A DNA stretch of 64,000 nt, taken from positions 36,798 through 100,797 of the forward strand of contig PANW01000068.1 of assembly GCA_002707785.1 (NCBI GenBank), given 5' to 3'. The translations under genes and the position numbers were made by a program. Shown here piece after piece: positions 1 through 9,201 of the stretch. Position 1 is the first letter of the stretch. Each line of letters begins with the position of its first letter. Under the pieces are notes generated by a model. The model ran no database searches. It was not told where the DNA came from and saw only the letters and a program-made list of their open reading frames with translations. Origin of the DNA: Cellvibrionaceae bacterium. GTDB taxonomy: Bacteria > Pseudomonadota > Gammaproteobacteria > Pseudomonadales > Cellvibrionaceae.

Positions 1-768
1 GGGGCTATCCCGGGGTTGTTACGAGCTACTCTCATTCATCCCCAATTAATACGGCTGAATGTAGGGATTTTCGCTCTGCACTTTGTCTTGATGGCGTGTT
101 TCTTGATAATGCCAAGCATATTCGAAACGCAGTTAGGCTATCCGCGTGAGCAACATTGGATGATTTATCTACCTTTGTTGGTGCTGGCTTTTATCGCGAT
201 GGTTCCATTCATCATCATCGCTGAGAAGCGGCAAAAAATTAAATCGGTATTTATCGCAGCGATTGTTTTGCTGGCTGTGATGATTGTCTGCATGGGGCAG
301 TTGTCACATCACAATACTGGCTTCTTAATTTCAGTCTTTTTCTTTTTTATGGCCTTTAATTTACTGGAGGCAACTCTGCCTTCACTAATGAGCAAAATGG
401 CTCCAGCAGGGGCCAAAGGTACGGCATCTGGAATCTATTCGACTTGCCAGTTTTTGGGGGCCTTTGCCGGAGGTGTCAGTGCCGGTTGGCTGCTAGAGGT
501 TGAAGGGCTGGCCATGGTTTGGTGGGTCGGTGTTGCGGTGGTTTTAGTGTGGTTAGGTTTGGCGATTACTATGACCAGTCCGCGTTTTTTGACTGCTGTG
601 CAAGTACCTCTGCAGGCTGAGCAGATGACCCGCGCCGAGCCGCTGCTAAGCGGGCTACCAGGAGTGGCTGAAGTTGTACTGATTGAAGATGAGGCGACGG
701 CTTACTTGAAGGTCGATCCAGAGGCTTTTGATCATAGTAGTATCGCTTCACTTAATTGGAACTCCTAA
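1..768 (+). CDS. YajR-like MFS transporter, 5' end missing
   Basis: C-terminal part of a major facilitator superfamily inner-membrane transporter. The frame is open from base 1 (GAIPG before the first possible start), so the gene begins outside the window. About six hydrophobic helices are visible, corresponding to the C-terminal half of a 12-helix MFS protein, with an amphipathic stretch ASGIYSTCQFLGAFAGG typical of the second half. The last 55 or so residues leave the membrane and read like the soluble ferredoxin-fold YAM domain of YajR (LPGVAEVV, AYLKVD). In many gammaproteobacteria an MFS gene of this type lies between uvrA and ssb, and ssb follows here after an 8 kb signalling cassette. 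Substrate unknown. Confidence 0.8.
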   Translation, partial: GAIPGLLRATLIHPQLIRLNVGIFALHFVLMACFLIMPSIFETQLGYPREQHWMIYLPLLVLAFIAMVPFIIIAEKRQKIKSVFIAAIVLLAVMIVCMGQLSHHNTGFLISVFFFFMAFNLLEATLPSLMSKMAPAGAKGTASGIYSTCQFLGAFAGGVSAGWLLEVEGLAMVWWVGVAVVLVWLGLAITMTSPRFLTAVQVPLQAEQMTRAEPLLSGLPGVAEVVLIEDEATAYLKVDPEAFDHSSIASLNWNS

Positions 769-1184
769 AGCTGTCGCAATGGCAGCGGTTTCTCCAAGGT
801 ATGGACGCTGATACTCAGTACTGTAAGTAAGGCTTAGGATTGGTAAGTCGGCCTCCCCATATTCTTCTGATTGTCGTTAACGAGTTTTGAGCCTTGTCCT
901 ACTTAATTGCTGGGAGCCTATTCTGGTGTTCCCTCAAGACTTCGAACTCTATGATTGCGCTGAACGGTGATACATCTAACAGTCACTTGTCGACAAAAGT
1001 GCCGTTCGCTCCCCACTATGCTATAAATTTCTATGTTATCAGCCTCTGTTTTCAGTAGATCTGTCCGCACCAGGCGAAGGCCTAGCGTTAAACTCTAGTT
1101 GGCGAGGTTGTTAGGTTAAAGGATTACATCTTTAGTGGCGGCGCTTGTCTCAGAGTTTAGCTAGTGCCTCCTTATAGGAAGGAT
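769..1184. other. Intergenic region, MFS to hybrid kinase
   Basis: About 415 bases without a convincing gene. No clear terminator hairpin or consensus promoter was recognised. It must hold the promoter of the signalling cassette, because the MFS gene ends at 768 and the cassette starts near 1185. Confidence 0.4.
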
Positions 1185-4100
1185 ATGCGAACGAGTTTAT
1201 CGATTAGCGCCATTTTGGGGGGGCTTGTAGCTGGGCTGGGCCTGCTAGTTCTTATCGGCTGGTATTCTTCTAATATCAACCTAGTGTTAGTGCATCCGAG
1301 CTTTGTCGCCATGCAATACAACACGGCGCTTGGATTTTTGTTGTCTGGGATCGCGATAATGGTGCTGCATAGGCGGCGGGGTTTAGTCTCCGCGTTGCTT
1401 GCTGTCTGTGTATTGCTTCTGGGCTCACTGACGCTGGCTGAATATCTATGGAACCTTAATCTAGGGATTGACACGCTTTTCGATTCCTACTTCATAGATG
1501 CCGATTTTCGGGCGATGTATGCCCAAGGTAGTCTTGCTCATCCTCATCGTATGGCGCCCAATACCGCTTTTTGTTTTTCTCTTGTTGGACTGTCCATTTG
1601 GCTCGCCTCTCGGCCTCATGGCGAGGGCTACGCGGCGTCTATCAGCAGCTTAGGGTGCGTGGTTTTTGCGTTGGGAGTCGTGTCTTTTACGGGCTATTTG
1701 GCCGGTGCAGAAAGTCTTTTTGGCTGGGGAGGTTTGGCGGTGATGGCCATTCATACCAGTGCCGGTTTTATGGTTTTGGGGGGTGGGTTATTTACTTACG
1801 GACTGCGTCTCTATCATCAGGGTAAAGAGCATCAAGGAGTGCCCGTTTGGCTGGTATGGCCAATAGCAATCTTGGGATTGTCGATCACAAGCACCTTATG
1901 GATGGGACTGAACGCGTATCGTGATAGCTTGGGCAATCACATTGACGACTATAGTAGTTACGCCGCCGAAAGCATGCTGCTGTTTGGTTTTTCTTCTACG
2001 GTTGCGTTGATTATGGCGCTGCGTAGTCGTCTCTCTGAAGACGCGGAGCCCTTGGCCGCTCGATCACTGTATAAAGCCCCGCTCGTTGTTGTTGTGTTGG
2101 GAGCCATTCTATCATTGTCAATTTTTCAGGTGTTGGAAAGTAGCTTTGATGCAGGAGTTAAGCAAAATTTCGAAGCGGCTGTTCAACGCAGGGGCAATGC
2201 TATTAGCCAGAATTTTTCGCTCTATTTTGAACCACTTTATCACTTGAGAGGACTATTTTATGCCTCTGAACGAGTCACAGAAGAAAAATTTTCATTGATG
2301 GCGCAAGAGACTTTTGATCGCCATGCGGGCATTGTCTCTGTGCATTGGCTGCCCTATGTCCAACACTCAGAGCGGGCTATCTTTGAAGAAAGTATTGTCA
2401 AAGAAATTGGCCGAGATTTTTCGATACGCCAATTCTCAGGAAGCAATCTCGTTGCAGCCGATGTGCTAGAAGATTATTTCCCGATTACCTATATGGAATC
2501 GGCTTCAGTATATCGAAGTTTAGAGGGACTCAATGTAGCCTCAGTTCCCTATCATGAAGCTGCAATCGACTTCGCGGTTAGTCATAATCGGCTTTCTATC
2601 GTTGATCTAGTGAGCCTAATTACAAGTGGTGACAGTGATCGTAATATTTACGTTTATCTCCCTGTTTATAGTGATAGAGCCGGCAATAGCACCCCTGGAT
2701 ATCAAAAACTTCGTGGCGTCATCACGCTAGCATTTCAGATGAAACCAACCATCGAAGATCTACTAGAGCGATATTTTTTACCTGCCGGTCTAGATATGCA
2801 ATTCGAAAGCACTTCTTCGGATGCGATTGGTCACACCTTGTATTATCACTCTTCGCGAGTCTCCACAGAGGACGTCGGTGTGCGATTGGAGGGTAGCTAC
2901 AACGTCAAGGTCGCCAATAAAACATGGAAGATGACCGCATATTCTTCTCATGATCAACTCTACCCCAAAGGCTCTTTCTTCAACTATATTCCACCCGTGA
3001 CAATTTTTATTATTGCGATTGCCTTGGCAGAAATACTTCGGAAAAACTCCGTAAGAAACAGAGAGAAAGCGAAATTTCTCAGTGAGATCGAAACACGCGA
3101 GCAACATTACAGTGTGCTCGTGGATACCATTCCCGGTACCGCCTATACCTGTTTGCCAGATGCCCATCAAACGATGTTGTTCATGAGCGACGAGATTGAG
3201 GAGATTGCCGGCTATTGCGCCCAGAGCTTTACTGAAACTAATGATATCAGTTGGTTGGATGTCATCCATGATGACGATAGAGAAAGGCTCGTCCATGAGG
3301 TGTCTAACATCAATTTGGATAATCAGGAATACACAACGCAATATCGAATTTGGCACAAAGAGGGGCGGTTGCGTTGGGTTCTGGAAAGAGGGAAAGCGGT
3401 TTTTGATCAATTGGACCGTATTAAAGAACTGCACGGAACCATGATTGATATAACCGAAAGTAAACTCAATGAGGCCAAATTTCAGGGGCTGCTTGAGTCG
3501 ACCCCAGACAGTGTCGTAATTACGAACGAGGATGGCACCATCGCCTTCATAAACAATCAAGCTGAAACTGTGTTTGGTTATTCAAATGAAGAGGTGGTCG
3601 GTCAAAAGGTTGAGTTGCTTATTCCTGAAAATTTTCGAGAAAATCATCCTCGTTTACGACAAGACTATACGCTCTACCCGAAGCAGCGGTCGATGGGAAC
3701 CGGCGTTGAGTTGGCTGCGCTAACTCGTTCGGGGAAAGAGATTCCGGTGGAGATTAGTCTTAGCCCCATGCAGACTGACGGCGGAGTGCTGGTGACGGCG
3801 GCGATTCGTGATATTACCGATCGGAAAAATCTAGAAAACGAACTGATTCAAGCAAAAGAAAAGGCTGAGCAGGCGACTCGAGCGAAAGGAGATTTTCTCG
3901 CGAATATGAGTCATGAAATTCGCACGCCAATGAATGCAATCATTGGTATGTCAAACCTTGCACTTGAAACAGATTTGAATCCTCGGCAACTAAATTATAT
4001 CGAAAAGGTAAATCGGTCAGCAGAGTCTCTACTGGGAATAATAAATGACATGTTGGATTTTTCAAAAATTGATGCAGGAAAGTTGCAAATTGAAAATGTC

Positions 4101-6098
4101 AGTTTTTGTTTGGAAGATGTCTTCTCAAATCTGGCCAATGTAGTTGGATTAAAAGCTGAAGAAAAGGGCTTAGAGTTGTTGTTTGATCTCGATCCGGATG
4201 TGCCGCTTAATTTAGTGGGTGACCCTCTTCGCTTAGGGCAGGTGTTGCTGAATCTTGGAAGTAACGCGGTGAAGTTTACCAGCTCTGGTGAGGTGGTGAT
4301 TTCAGTAGAAAAGATAGAAGGTAATGGCGAAGCGGTAGTATTGGAGTTTCACGTTCGAGATTCTGGTATTGGCATCGAAGAGGAAAAGAGAGAGACGCTG
4401 TTTGAGTCTTTTTCTCAAGCCGATACATCAACCACTAGACAGTTTGGTGGGACGGGGTTGGGCCTGACCATTAGCAAAAAACTGGCTGAGTTGATGGGCG
4501 GGAGTATTCGATGTGAGAGTGTCGTCGGCCAAGGCAGTATTTTCAGTTTCTCGGCTGAGTTTGAAAGGTGCAAAGAATCCCCTCAATCTTTCAGTGACGT
4601 CGAACTAGACTCAATGCGGGTATTGGTGGTGGATGATAATGGCAGCTCCCGTCAAATTCTGGATAAAATGTTATCCAGTTTCGGGCTTCGTACTTACGTA
4701 GTCAGTAGCGGTATTGACGCCCTAAAAATCATCTCGGATCAAGATCAAACAGATCCTTTTGATCTTGCGGTAGTGGATTGGAAAATGCCGAATCTTGACG
4801 GCGTCGATACGATCAGAAAGATCCAATTGAATACCGAGCTTAAGTCTCAGCCAAAGGTTCTTATGGCAACGGCGTTTTGTCGAGATGAGCTGAATCGTGT
4901 GTCGGAAGACATTGATGTGGGGGCGGTGCTTGAGAAACCGGTCACACCCTCTAGTTTGTTGGATGGGGTTTATCGGGCTCTTGGTCGCTCTTTACGGCCT
5001 AGTTCCAGGTCTGCAAGTAGGATGTCGGATATAGATGCTTTGATACGGAAGCTACAGGGCGCAAGAGTTCTAGTGGTTGAAGATAATGATATTAATATGG
5101 AGCTGGCTGTAGATATATTGACCCAGTCAGGAATGTTGGTGACGAAGGCGGTCAATGGTCAAGAAGCGATTGAGGCGCTGAATTATGCTGAGTTTGATGG
5201 TGTATTGATGGATTGTCAGATGCCAGTTATGGATGGCTATGAGGCAACGCGTGCTATTCGACAGAATGTTAAATACAAAGAACTGCCGATACTGGCTATG
5301 ACGGCCAATGCCATGGTGGGAGATAGAGAGAAAGTACTCGCAGCAGGTATGAACGATCATATTCCTAAGCCTATCCAGAAGTATGAGTTGTTCAATAGTA
5401 TGGCACGCTGGATCAGCCCACAGGGTGAAGCTTTCGTAGAGAGAAGAGCGGAAAAAGAGCGTCGGGCTTCAGCTCTTGGCAAGAAACTGACCAATGAACT
5501 GCCTTATCTGGATGGTGTCGATGTGGTTCAGGGGCTGCAGCGTTGCGGCGGTAATAGCGAGCTCTATTTGCGCTTGCTAATGAAATTCTCGAATCGGGAA
5601 AGGAGCTTTTCCGAGCGCAGTCGCCAAGCGCTGGAGGATCAAGATTTTGTAGGCTTAGGTGACTATGCCCATTCGTTAAAAGGTGTTGCTGGTAATCTTG
5701 CCATTGTTGACGTTGAGCGCAATGCTGAACGGCTCCAAACGGCTTGTCGTGAAAGAGACAATGATGGCAGTATAGAAGTCATACTTATTGATCTTGAACG
5801 AGATGTGAATAAAGTCCTAACTAGTCTTAGCACTTTGAGCTCTGCAGACAGCTATAGAGGTTCGGATCAGCAGAGTGAGAATGTCGCCGCTCTGTTAGAT
5901 GAATTACGCCAGTACTTAGAAGAGTTTGATACCCAGGCTGTAACCTGTGTAGAAACGCTGAAATCGAGCGTCAATTTCAATGTGGGGGAGTCAATATTGG
6001 CGCAGCTTATTAAAGCTATCGATCGGTTTGATTTTGAATTGGCTTTGAAGCAGCTAGCGAGCTATGAAAAGTTGTATTCAGAATCTCATGAGTCTTGA
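1185..6098 (+). CDS. Hybrid sensor histidine kinase (CHASE-PAS-PAS-HisKA-HATPase-REC-REC-HPt)
   Basis: Very large membrane-bound hybrid histidine kinase, about 1637 residues. Order seen: some 7-8 N-terminal membrane helices (1-290), helix at 297-320, periplasmic CHASE-type sensor (about 330-595; LYHLRGLFYASERV), helix at 600-620, PAS (640-755, ends GTMIDITESK), PAS (769-880), HisKA with phospho-His at about 910 (MSHEIRTPMNAIIGM), HATPase with N box, DSGIGI and GGTGLGL, receiver 1 (Asp about 1198), receiver 2 (Asp about 1343, VLMDCQMPVMDGYEA), HPt (His about 1496, AHSLKGVAGNL), and a helical tail. A GTG at 1164 is in frame, but ATG 1185 is directly preceded by an AGGAAGG ribosome site and is preferred. 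It is first in a tight operon with a second HPt and two receiver proteins, implying a branched phosphorelay. Ligand unknown. Confidence 0.93.
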   Translation: MRTSLSISAILGGLVAGLGLLVLIGWYSSNINLVLVHPSFVAMQYNTALGFLLSGIAIMVLHRRRGLVSALLAVCVLLLGSLTLAEYLWNLNLGIDTLFDSYFIDADFRAMYAQGSLAHPHRMAPNTAFCFSLVGLSIWLASRPHGEGYAASISSLGCVVFALGVVSFTGYLAGAESLFGWGGLAVMAIHTSAGFMVLGGGLFTYGLRLYHQGKEHQGVPVWLVWPIAILGLSITSTLWMGLNAYRDSLGNHIDDYSSYAAESMLLFGFSSTVALIMALRSRLSEDAEPLAARSLYKAPLVVVVLGAILSLSIFQVLESSFDAGVKQNFEAAVQRRGNAISQNFSLYFEPLYHLRGLFYASERVTEEKFSLMAQETFDRHAGIVSVHWLPYVQHSERAIFEESIVKEIGRDFSIRQFSGSNLVAADVLEDYFPITYMESASVYRSLEGLNVASVPYHEAAIDFAVSHNRLSIVDLVSLITSGDSDRNIYVYLPVYSDRAGNSTPGYQKLRGVITLAFQMKPTIEDLLERYFLPAGLDMQFESTSSDAIGHTLYYHSSRVSTEDVGVRLEGSYNVKVANKTWKMTAYSSHDQLYPKGSFFNYIPPVTIFIIAIALAEILRKNSVRNREKAKFLSEIETREQHYSVLVDTIPGTAYTCLPDAHQTMLFMSDEIEEIAGYCAQSFTETNDISWLDVIHDDDRERLVHEVSNINLDNQEYTTQYRIWHKEGRLRWVLERGKAVFDQLDRIKELHGTMIDITESKLNEAKFQGLLESTPDSVVITNEDGTIAFINNQAETVFGYSNEEVVGQKVELLIPENFRENHPRLRQDYTLYPKQRSMGTGVELAALTRSGKEIPVEISLSPMQTDGGVLVTAAIRDITDRKNLENELIQAKEKAEQATRAKGDFLANMSHEIRTPMNAIIGMSNLALETDLNPRQLNYIEKVNRSAESLLGIINDMLDFSKIDAGKLQIENVSFCLEDVFSNLANVVGLKAEEKGLELLFDLDPDVPLNLVGDPLRLGQVLLNLGSNAVKFTSSGEVVISVEKIEGNGEAVVLEFHVRDSGIGIEEEKRETLFESFSQADTSTTRQFGGTGLGLTISKKLAELMGGSIRCESVVGQGSIFSFSAEFERCKESPQSFSDVELDSMRVLVVDDNGSSRQILDKMLSSFGLRTYVVSSGIDALKIISDQDQTDPFDLAVVDWKMPNLDGVDTIRKIQLNTELKSQPKVLMATAFCRDELNRVSEDIDVGAVLEKPVTPSSLLDGVYRALGRSLRPSSRSASRMSDIDALIRKLQGARVLVVEDNDINMELAVDILTQSGMLVTKAVNGQEAIEALNYAEFDGVLMDCQMPVMDGYEATRAIRQNVKYKELPILAMTANAMVGDREKVLAAGMNDHIPKPIQKYELFNSMARWISPQGEAFVERRAEKERRASALGKKLTNELPYLDGVDVVQGLQRCGGNSELYLRLLMKFSNRERSFSERSRQALEDQDFVGLGDYAHSLKGVAGNLAIVDVERNAERLQTACRERDNDGSIEVILIDLERDVNKVLTSLSTLSSADSYRGSDQQSENVAALLDELRQYLEEFDTQAVTCVETLKSSVNFNVGESILAQLIKAIDRFDFELALKQLASYEKLYSESHES

Positions 6099-6112
6099 CG
6101 TCGGTGGCGCCT

Positions 6113-6697
6113 ATGATCTCTATTCCTGGATTGAATTGTGAAGCGGCCCTCAATAGGCTTGACGGTAACCTCTCTTTATATTTTAGGTTAGTAGAGAAGT
6201 ATATTACTGGGCAGGCGGGGATTGATCGGGCTATTCGCGCCAATGCAAACATGCAAGATAAGACCGAAGCGATAAGGCTCACTCACTCATTGAAAGGGCT
6301 CTCTGCCGGGTTGGGAGCAGAGGTCGTTACCGAGTTAAGTGCGCAGCTTGAACAGGGGCTTAAGGGTGGTGGCGACTGCACCTCTCTGATTGATCAATTG
6401 GAGTGTGAGCTTGAGAGTACAGTTTCGAATTTGAAGCAGGCTCTCGTTGAATATGAAGATTTTCTAGTGATCGCTGTCGACGATCTTGAGTCGTTAGTTC
6501 CCGTACCGGACACCCTCAAAAGAGTACAGGTTTTGTTGGCGGCATCCGATGTCGAAGCCATTGAATTGTTGGAAAGGCTATCTTTACATCGTGACGCCTC
6601 AGACCTTAAATCAGTGCTCAAGTTGGCACGTGACTACAAGTTTGATGAGGCACTGGAGAGCTTTATTGAGGTGTCGAGAGATACTAAGGAAAAATGA
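6113..6697 (+). CDS. Free-standing HPt phosphotransfer protein
   Basis: Small cytoplasmic phosphotransfer protein, about 194 residues. The HPt signature LTHSLKGLSAGLGA gives the phospho-His near residue 58. It should relay phosphate between the receivers of the upstream kinase and the two downstream receiver proteins. The frame can also start at TTG 6095, overlapping the kinase stop, but ATG 6113 has a GGTGG ribosome-site-like stretch 5 bases upstream and is preferred. After the HPt bundle comes a helical tail (about 130-194, LARDYKFDEALESF) that resembles the tail after the kinase's own HPt (IDRFDFELALKQL), suggesting the gene arose by duplication of the kinase C terminus. The stop overlaps the next start (ATGA). 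Confidence 0.82.
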   Translation: MISIPGLNCEAALNRLDGNLSLYFRLVEKYITGQAGIDRAIRANANMQDKTEAIRLTHSLKGLSAGLGAEVVTELSAQLEQGLKGGGDCTSLIDQLECELESTVSNLKQALVEYEDFLVIAVDDLESLVPVPDTLKRVQVLLAASDVEAIELLERLSLHRDASDLKSVLKLARDYKFDEALESFIEVSRDTKEK

Positions 6698-7785
6698 TGC
6701 ATACTTTGTTAGTTGTCGATGACAATGCACAGAATATAGATGTGTTTCGTGCGTTGTTGGGAAAGGACTTCAAGTTAAAAGCGGCGACCAGTGGAGAAAA
6801 AGCTCTAAAGATATGTCTTACGGACTCAGATATCGATTTGATTTTACTCGATATCATTATGCCAGAAGTGGATGGCTTTAGTGTTTGTCGAGCCTTAAAG
6901 AGCAATGCTCGCACCAAGAGTATACCGGTCGTATTCGTGACTAGTCTCAATGATGAAGCCAGTGAAAAGCGAGGCTTTGAAGTTGGTGCAAGTGACTACA
7001 TTACTAAACCTGTTAGTGCTCTGCAGTTGCGTTCACGGATAGCATCTAACATTAGGCTGAAAGAACTCAGTCGCAATGCACAAAGCTCATCTCAAGAGCA
7101 AACGCAAAAGACGTTGGATACCATCGCAAATTACCTTATCACCAGCTCCGATGAAAACGTCCGAAATAGGTTTTCAATTGTCGAATCGATGAGGGGTGTG
7201 CTATCGAACTATGATGTTGACGGTTCTGTCGATTATCAGATGAGCGCTATGTTAGCCGCTCTGCTTGATGAACCGGAGCTCGCGAAAACCGATAGCCAAT
7301 TTCACAATAGCGAAGATATTCGAGGAATAGGCGCAGAATTACTCAAAACAATGCCGGGAACAGAGCTTGCGAGCAGTATTGTAGAGCGGTGGGGAGATGA
7401 GCTTCCGGAAGCAAATTTTGTTAACCAGTACGAGCAGGATCCTGAGATGCTGGGGCGTTTGTTGTTAAAGGCAGCGAGTATGATGAGCCGTGACAATCTG
7501 CGCGCGACATCAGACCCGATTACAGAACTGATCGCAAAATATGCGCCCTTGTTGTCGCGCAGCGAGGATACGGGCAAGGTGTCTTACCCGATGAAAGTGG
7601 ATGATTTAATGGCGGGAATGACACTGGCGGAACCCATCATGTCGGCCAAAGGCTGTATTTTTATTCCCTCCGGCACGAAGCTCACCGTTCCAATAGTTAA
7701 TTACTTAACTAACGTCAGGAAGAATAATCACTCGATTGCAGATTGGGTGAACATCAGTGGTCTTGATTTCTCCGAGGAGGTTTAG
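6694..7785 (+). CDS. Response regulator with degenerate HD-like output domain
   Basis: Receiver protein of 363 residues. Receiver at 1-120: acidic pair VVDDN, phospho-Asp in LILLDIIMPEVDGF, conserved Lys in YITKP. The remaining 240 residues contain no HD or GYP catalytic motif. Their layout follows the inactive HD-type output found in some RpfG-like regulators: an AELLKTMPGTELASSIVERW stretch, then LGRLLLKAASM, then a C-terminal module GMTLAEPIMSAKGCIFIPSG. I read it as a catalytically dead relative of HD-GYP, by pattern only. Translationally coupled to the HPt gene (ATGA overlap) and 2 bases before the active HD-GYP gene, so it probably acts in the same relay, perhaps as adaptor or phosphate sink. 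Confidence 0.8.
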   Translation: MMHTLLVVDDNAQNIDVFRALLGKDFKLKAATSGEKALKICLTDSDIDLILLDIIMPEVDGFSVCRALKSNARTKSIPVVFVTSLNDEASEKRGFEVGASDYITKPVSALQLRSRIASNIRLKELSRNAQSSSQEQTQKTLDTIANYLITSSDENVRNRFSIVESMRGVLSNYDVDGSVDYQMSAMLAALLDEPELAKTDSQFHNSEDIRGIGAELLKTMPGTELASSIVERWGDELPEANFVNQYEQDPEMLGRLLLKAASMMSRDNLRATSDPITELIAKYAPLLSRSEDTGKVSYPMKVDDLMAGMTLAEPIMSAKGCIFIPSGTKLTVPIVNYLTNVRKNNHSIADWVNISGLDFSEEV

Positions 7786-7787
7786 AG

Positions 7788-8807
7788 ATGGAGGTGCGCG
7801 AAACGGTTCTTATTGTCGATGATGTCCCTGAGAACATTGATGTGTTGAGTGGCGTTCTTCAAGCAGATTACAAAATTAAGGCGGCTATCAATGGTGAAAT
7901 AGCATTGAAAATCTGTGCGGGAGACAGTCTTCCTGACATCATTTTACTGGACGTCATGATGCCTGGCATGGATGGCTATCAAGTGTGTGAAATATTGAAA
8001 AGTGATACTCGAACAAAAGATATTCCGGTTATTTTTGTAACTGCCAAGGGAGAGGTGGAAGACGAGAAGAAGGGCCTTTTTTTAGGTGCTATTGATTACA
8101 TTACCAAGCCGGTGTCTCCGGCAATCGTAAAATCCCGCGACAAGAATCACCTCAATCTCTACGATCAGAGACGCCATTTAGAATCCTTGGTAAAAGATCG
8201 CACCGCAGAGCTGGAGCTTTCCAAGCATGAAATCATCATGAGGCTGGGGCGGGCGGCCGAATACAAAGACAATGAAACCGGTATGCATGTTCGACGGATG
8301 AGTCTATATACGGAGTTATTGGCCGGTTCATTGGGATTGTCGGAAGAGTATGTCGATCTCCTGCTAAAGGCCTCGCCGATGCACGATGTGGGTAAAATCG
8401 GCATACCTTACGCCGTTTTACTAAAGCCCGGTAAATTGGAACCTGAAGAATGGGAGGTGATGAAAACGCATCCCCAAATTGGAGCCAATATTTTAGGTGA
8501 GCACAAAACACCGCTGCTAAATTTAGCCAGAGAGATAGCGCTCTCTCATCATGAAAAATGGGATGGCTCAGGTTATCCAGATGGGCTGCAGGGCGAGAGC
8601 ATTCCACTATCGGGTCGGATTGTCGCAATCACCGATGTATTTGACGCGCTAACCACCGCAAGACCCTACAAAGAGGCTTGGGATATAGACAGGGCGCTGG
8701 CTTACATACAAGCAGAGTCTGGGCGCCATTTTGACCCATCCATAGTGCCCGTGTTTATGGGTATAATTGATGACATCCTCGAAGTTCGTGAGCGTTACAA
8801 GGAATAG
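7788..8807 (+). CDS. Response regulator with HD-GYP c-di-GMP phosphodiesterase domain
   Basis: RpfG-like regulator, 339 residues. Receiver at 1-125 with phospho-Asp in IILLDVMMPGMDGY and Lys in YITKP; a coiled linker; HD-GYP domain at about 155-335. Catalytic motifs are complete: HDVGKIGIP, HHEKWDGSGYPDGL and DVFDALTTARPYK. HD-GYP proteins of this kind hydrolyse cyclic di-GMP. Strong ribosome site GAGGAGG just upstream of ATG 7788. As last gene of the cassette it is the likely enzymatic output of the phosphorelay: phosphorylation would change c-di-GMP level and hence motility or biofilm state (inference). Confidence 0.93.
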   Translation: MEVRETVLIVDDVPENIDVLSGVLQADYKIKAAINGEIALKICAGDSLPDIILLDVMMPGMDGYQVCEILKSDTRTKDIPVIFVTAKGEVEDEKKGLFLGAIDYITKPVSPAIVKSRDKNHLNLYDQRRHLESLVKDRTAELELSKHEIIMRLGRAAEYKDNETGMHVRRMSLYTELLAGSLGLSEEYVDLLLKASPMHDVGKIGIPYAVLLKPGKLEPEEWEVMKTHPQIGANILGEHKTPLLNLAREIALSHHEKWDGSGYPDGLQGESIPLSGRIVAITDVFDALTTARPYKEAWDIDRALAYIQAESGRHFDPSIVPVFMGIIDDILEVRERYKE

Positions 8808-9201
8808 CCCATATTTGGTACGGCCATAGGCCCTTGTCGGTAGATCCAGAGCATCTTCGGATACCCTCAATTCCTTCAGTGCGACATCCTTGGATGGCTC
8901 CTCAGTCATACTTTTTTCCCTCTGGTTGTTAGAGCGTCGCTGGTGTAAGCTCACCCTCTTTATACTGTTTATGATTGCTCACTCATACCTCGTGTCTCGG
9001 CCAGCCGTCATCTTTGTGTTGATGCCTATTCGAGGTATAGAGAGGGTGTTTTCTGGTTGTTCTAGGTAATGTGGGATAGCTGAGATCATCGTCATAAAAG
9101 CAGCAGTATTCGGACATCGTACAAATCTCAGACACGATACAATGGTGCCTTATCTAAGTGAGGGCCCCAGAGAAATACAAGACTTTTAGGAGAGTGTGGT
9201 T
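8808..9201. other. Intergenic region upstream of ssb
   Basis: About 390 bases. A weak -10-like TACAAT at 9138-9143 lies 60 bases upstream of ssb, without a good -35. I did not recognise a LexA box (CTGT-N8-ACAG). On the minus strand an ATG at 8909 with an AGAGGG ribosome-site-like sequence opens a frame that runs into the 3' end of the HD-GYP gene; this is probably chance or a remnant. Confidence 0.4.

Noticed and set aside
2790..3560. 256-codon minus-strand frame inside the hybrid kinase
   Set aside because: Entirely antisense to well-supported PAS domains; its translation shows no domain or ribosome site.
8649..8954. Minus-strand frame with ATG 8909 and AGAGGG upstream
   Set aside because: Most of it is antisense to the HD-GYP gene, and only about 33 codons lie in free sequence; no family match.
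8808..9201. LexA/SOS box before ssb
   Set aside because: I could not find CTGT-N8-ACAG or a close variant.
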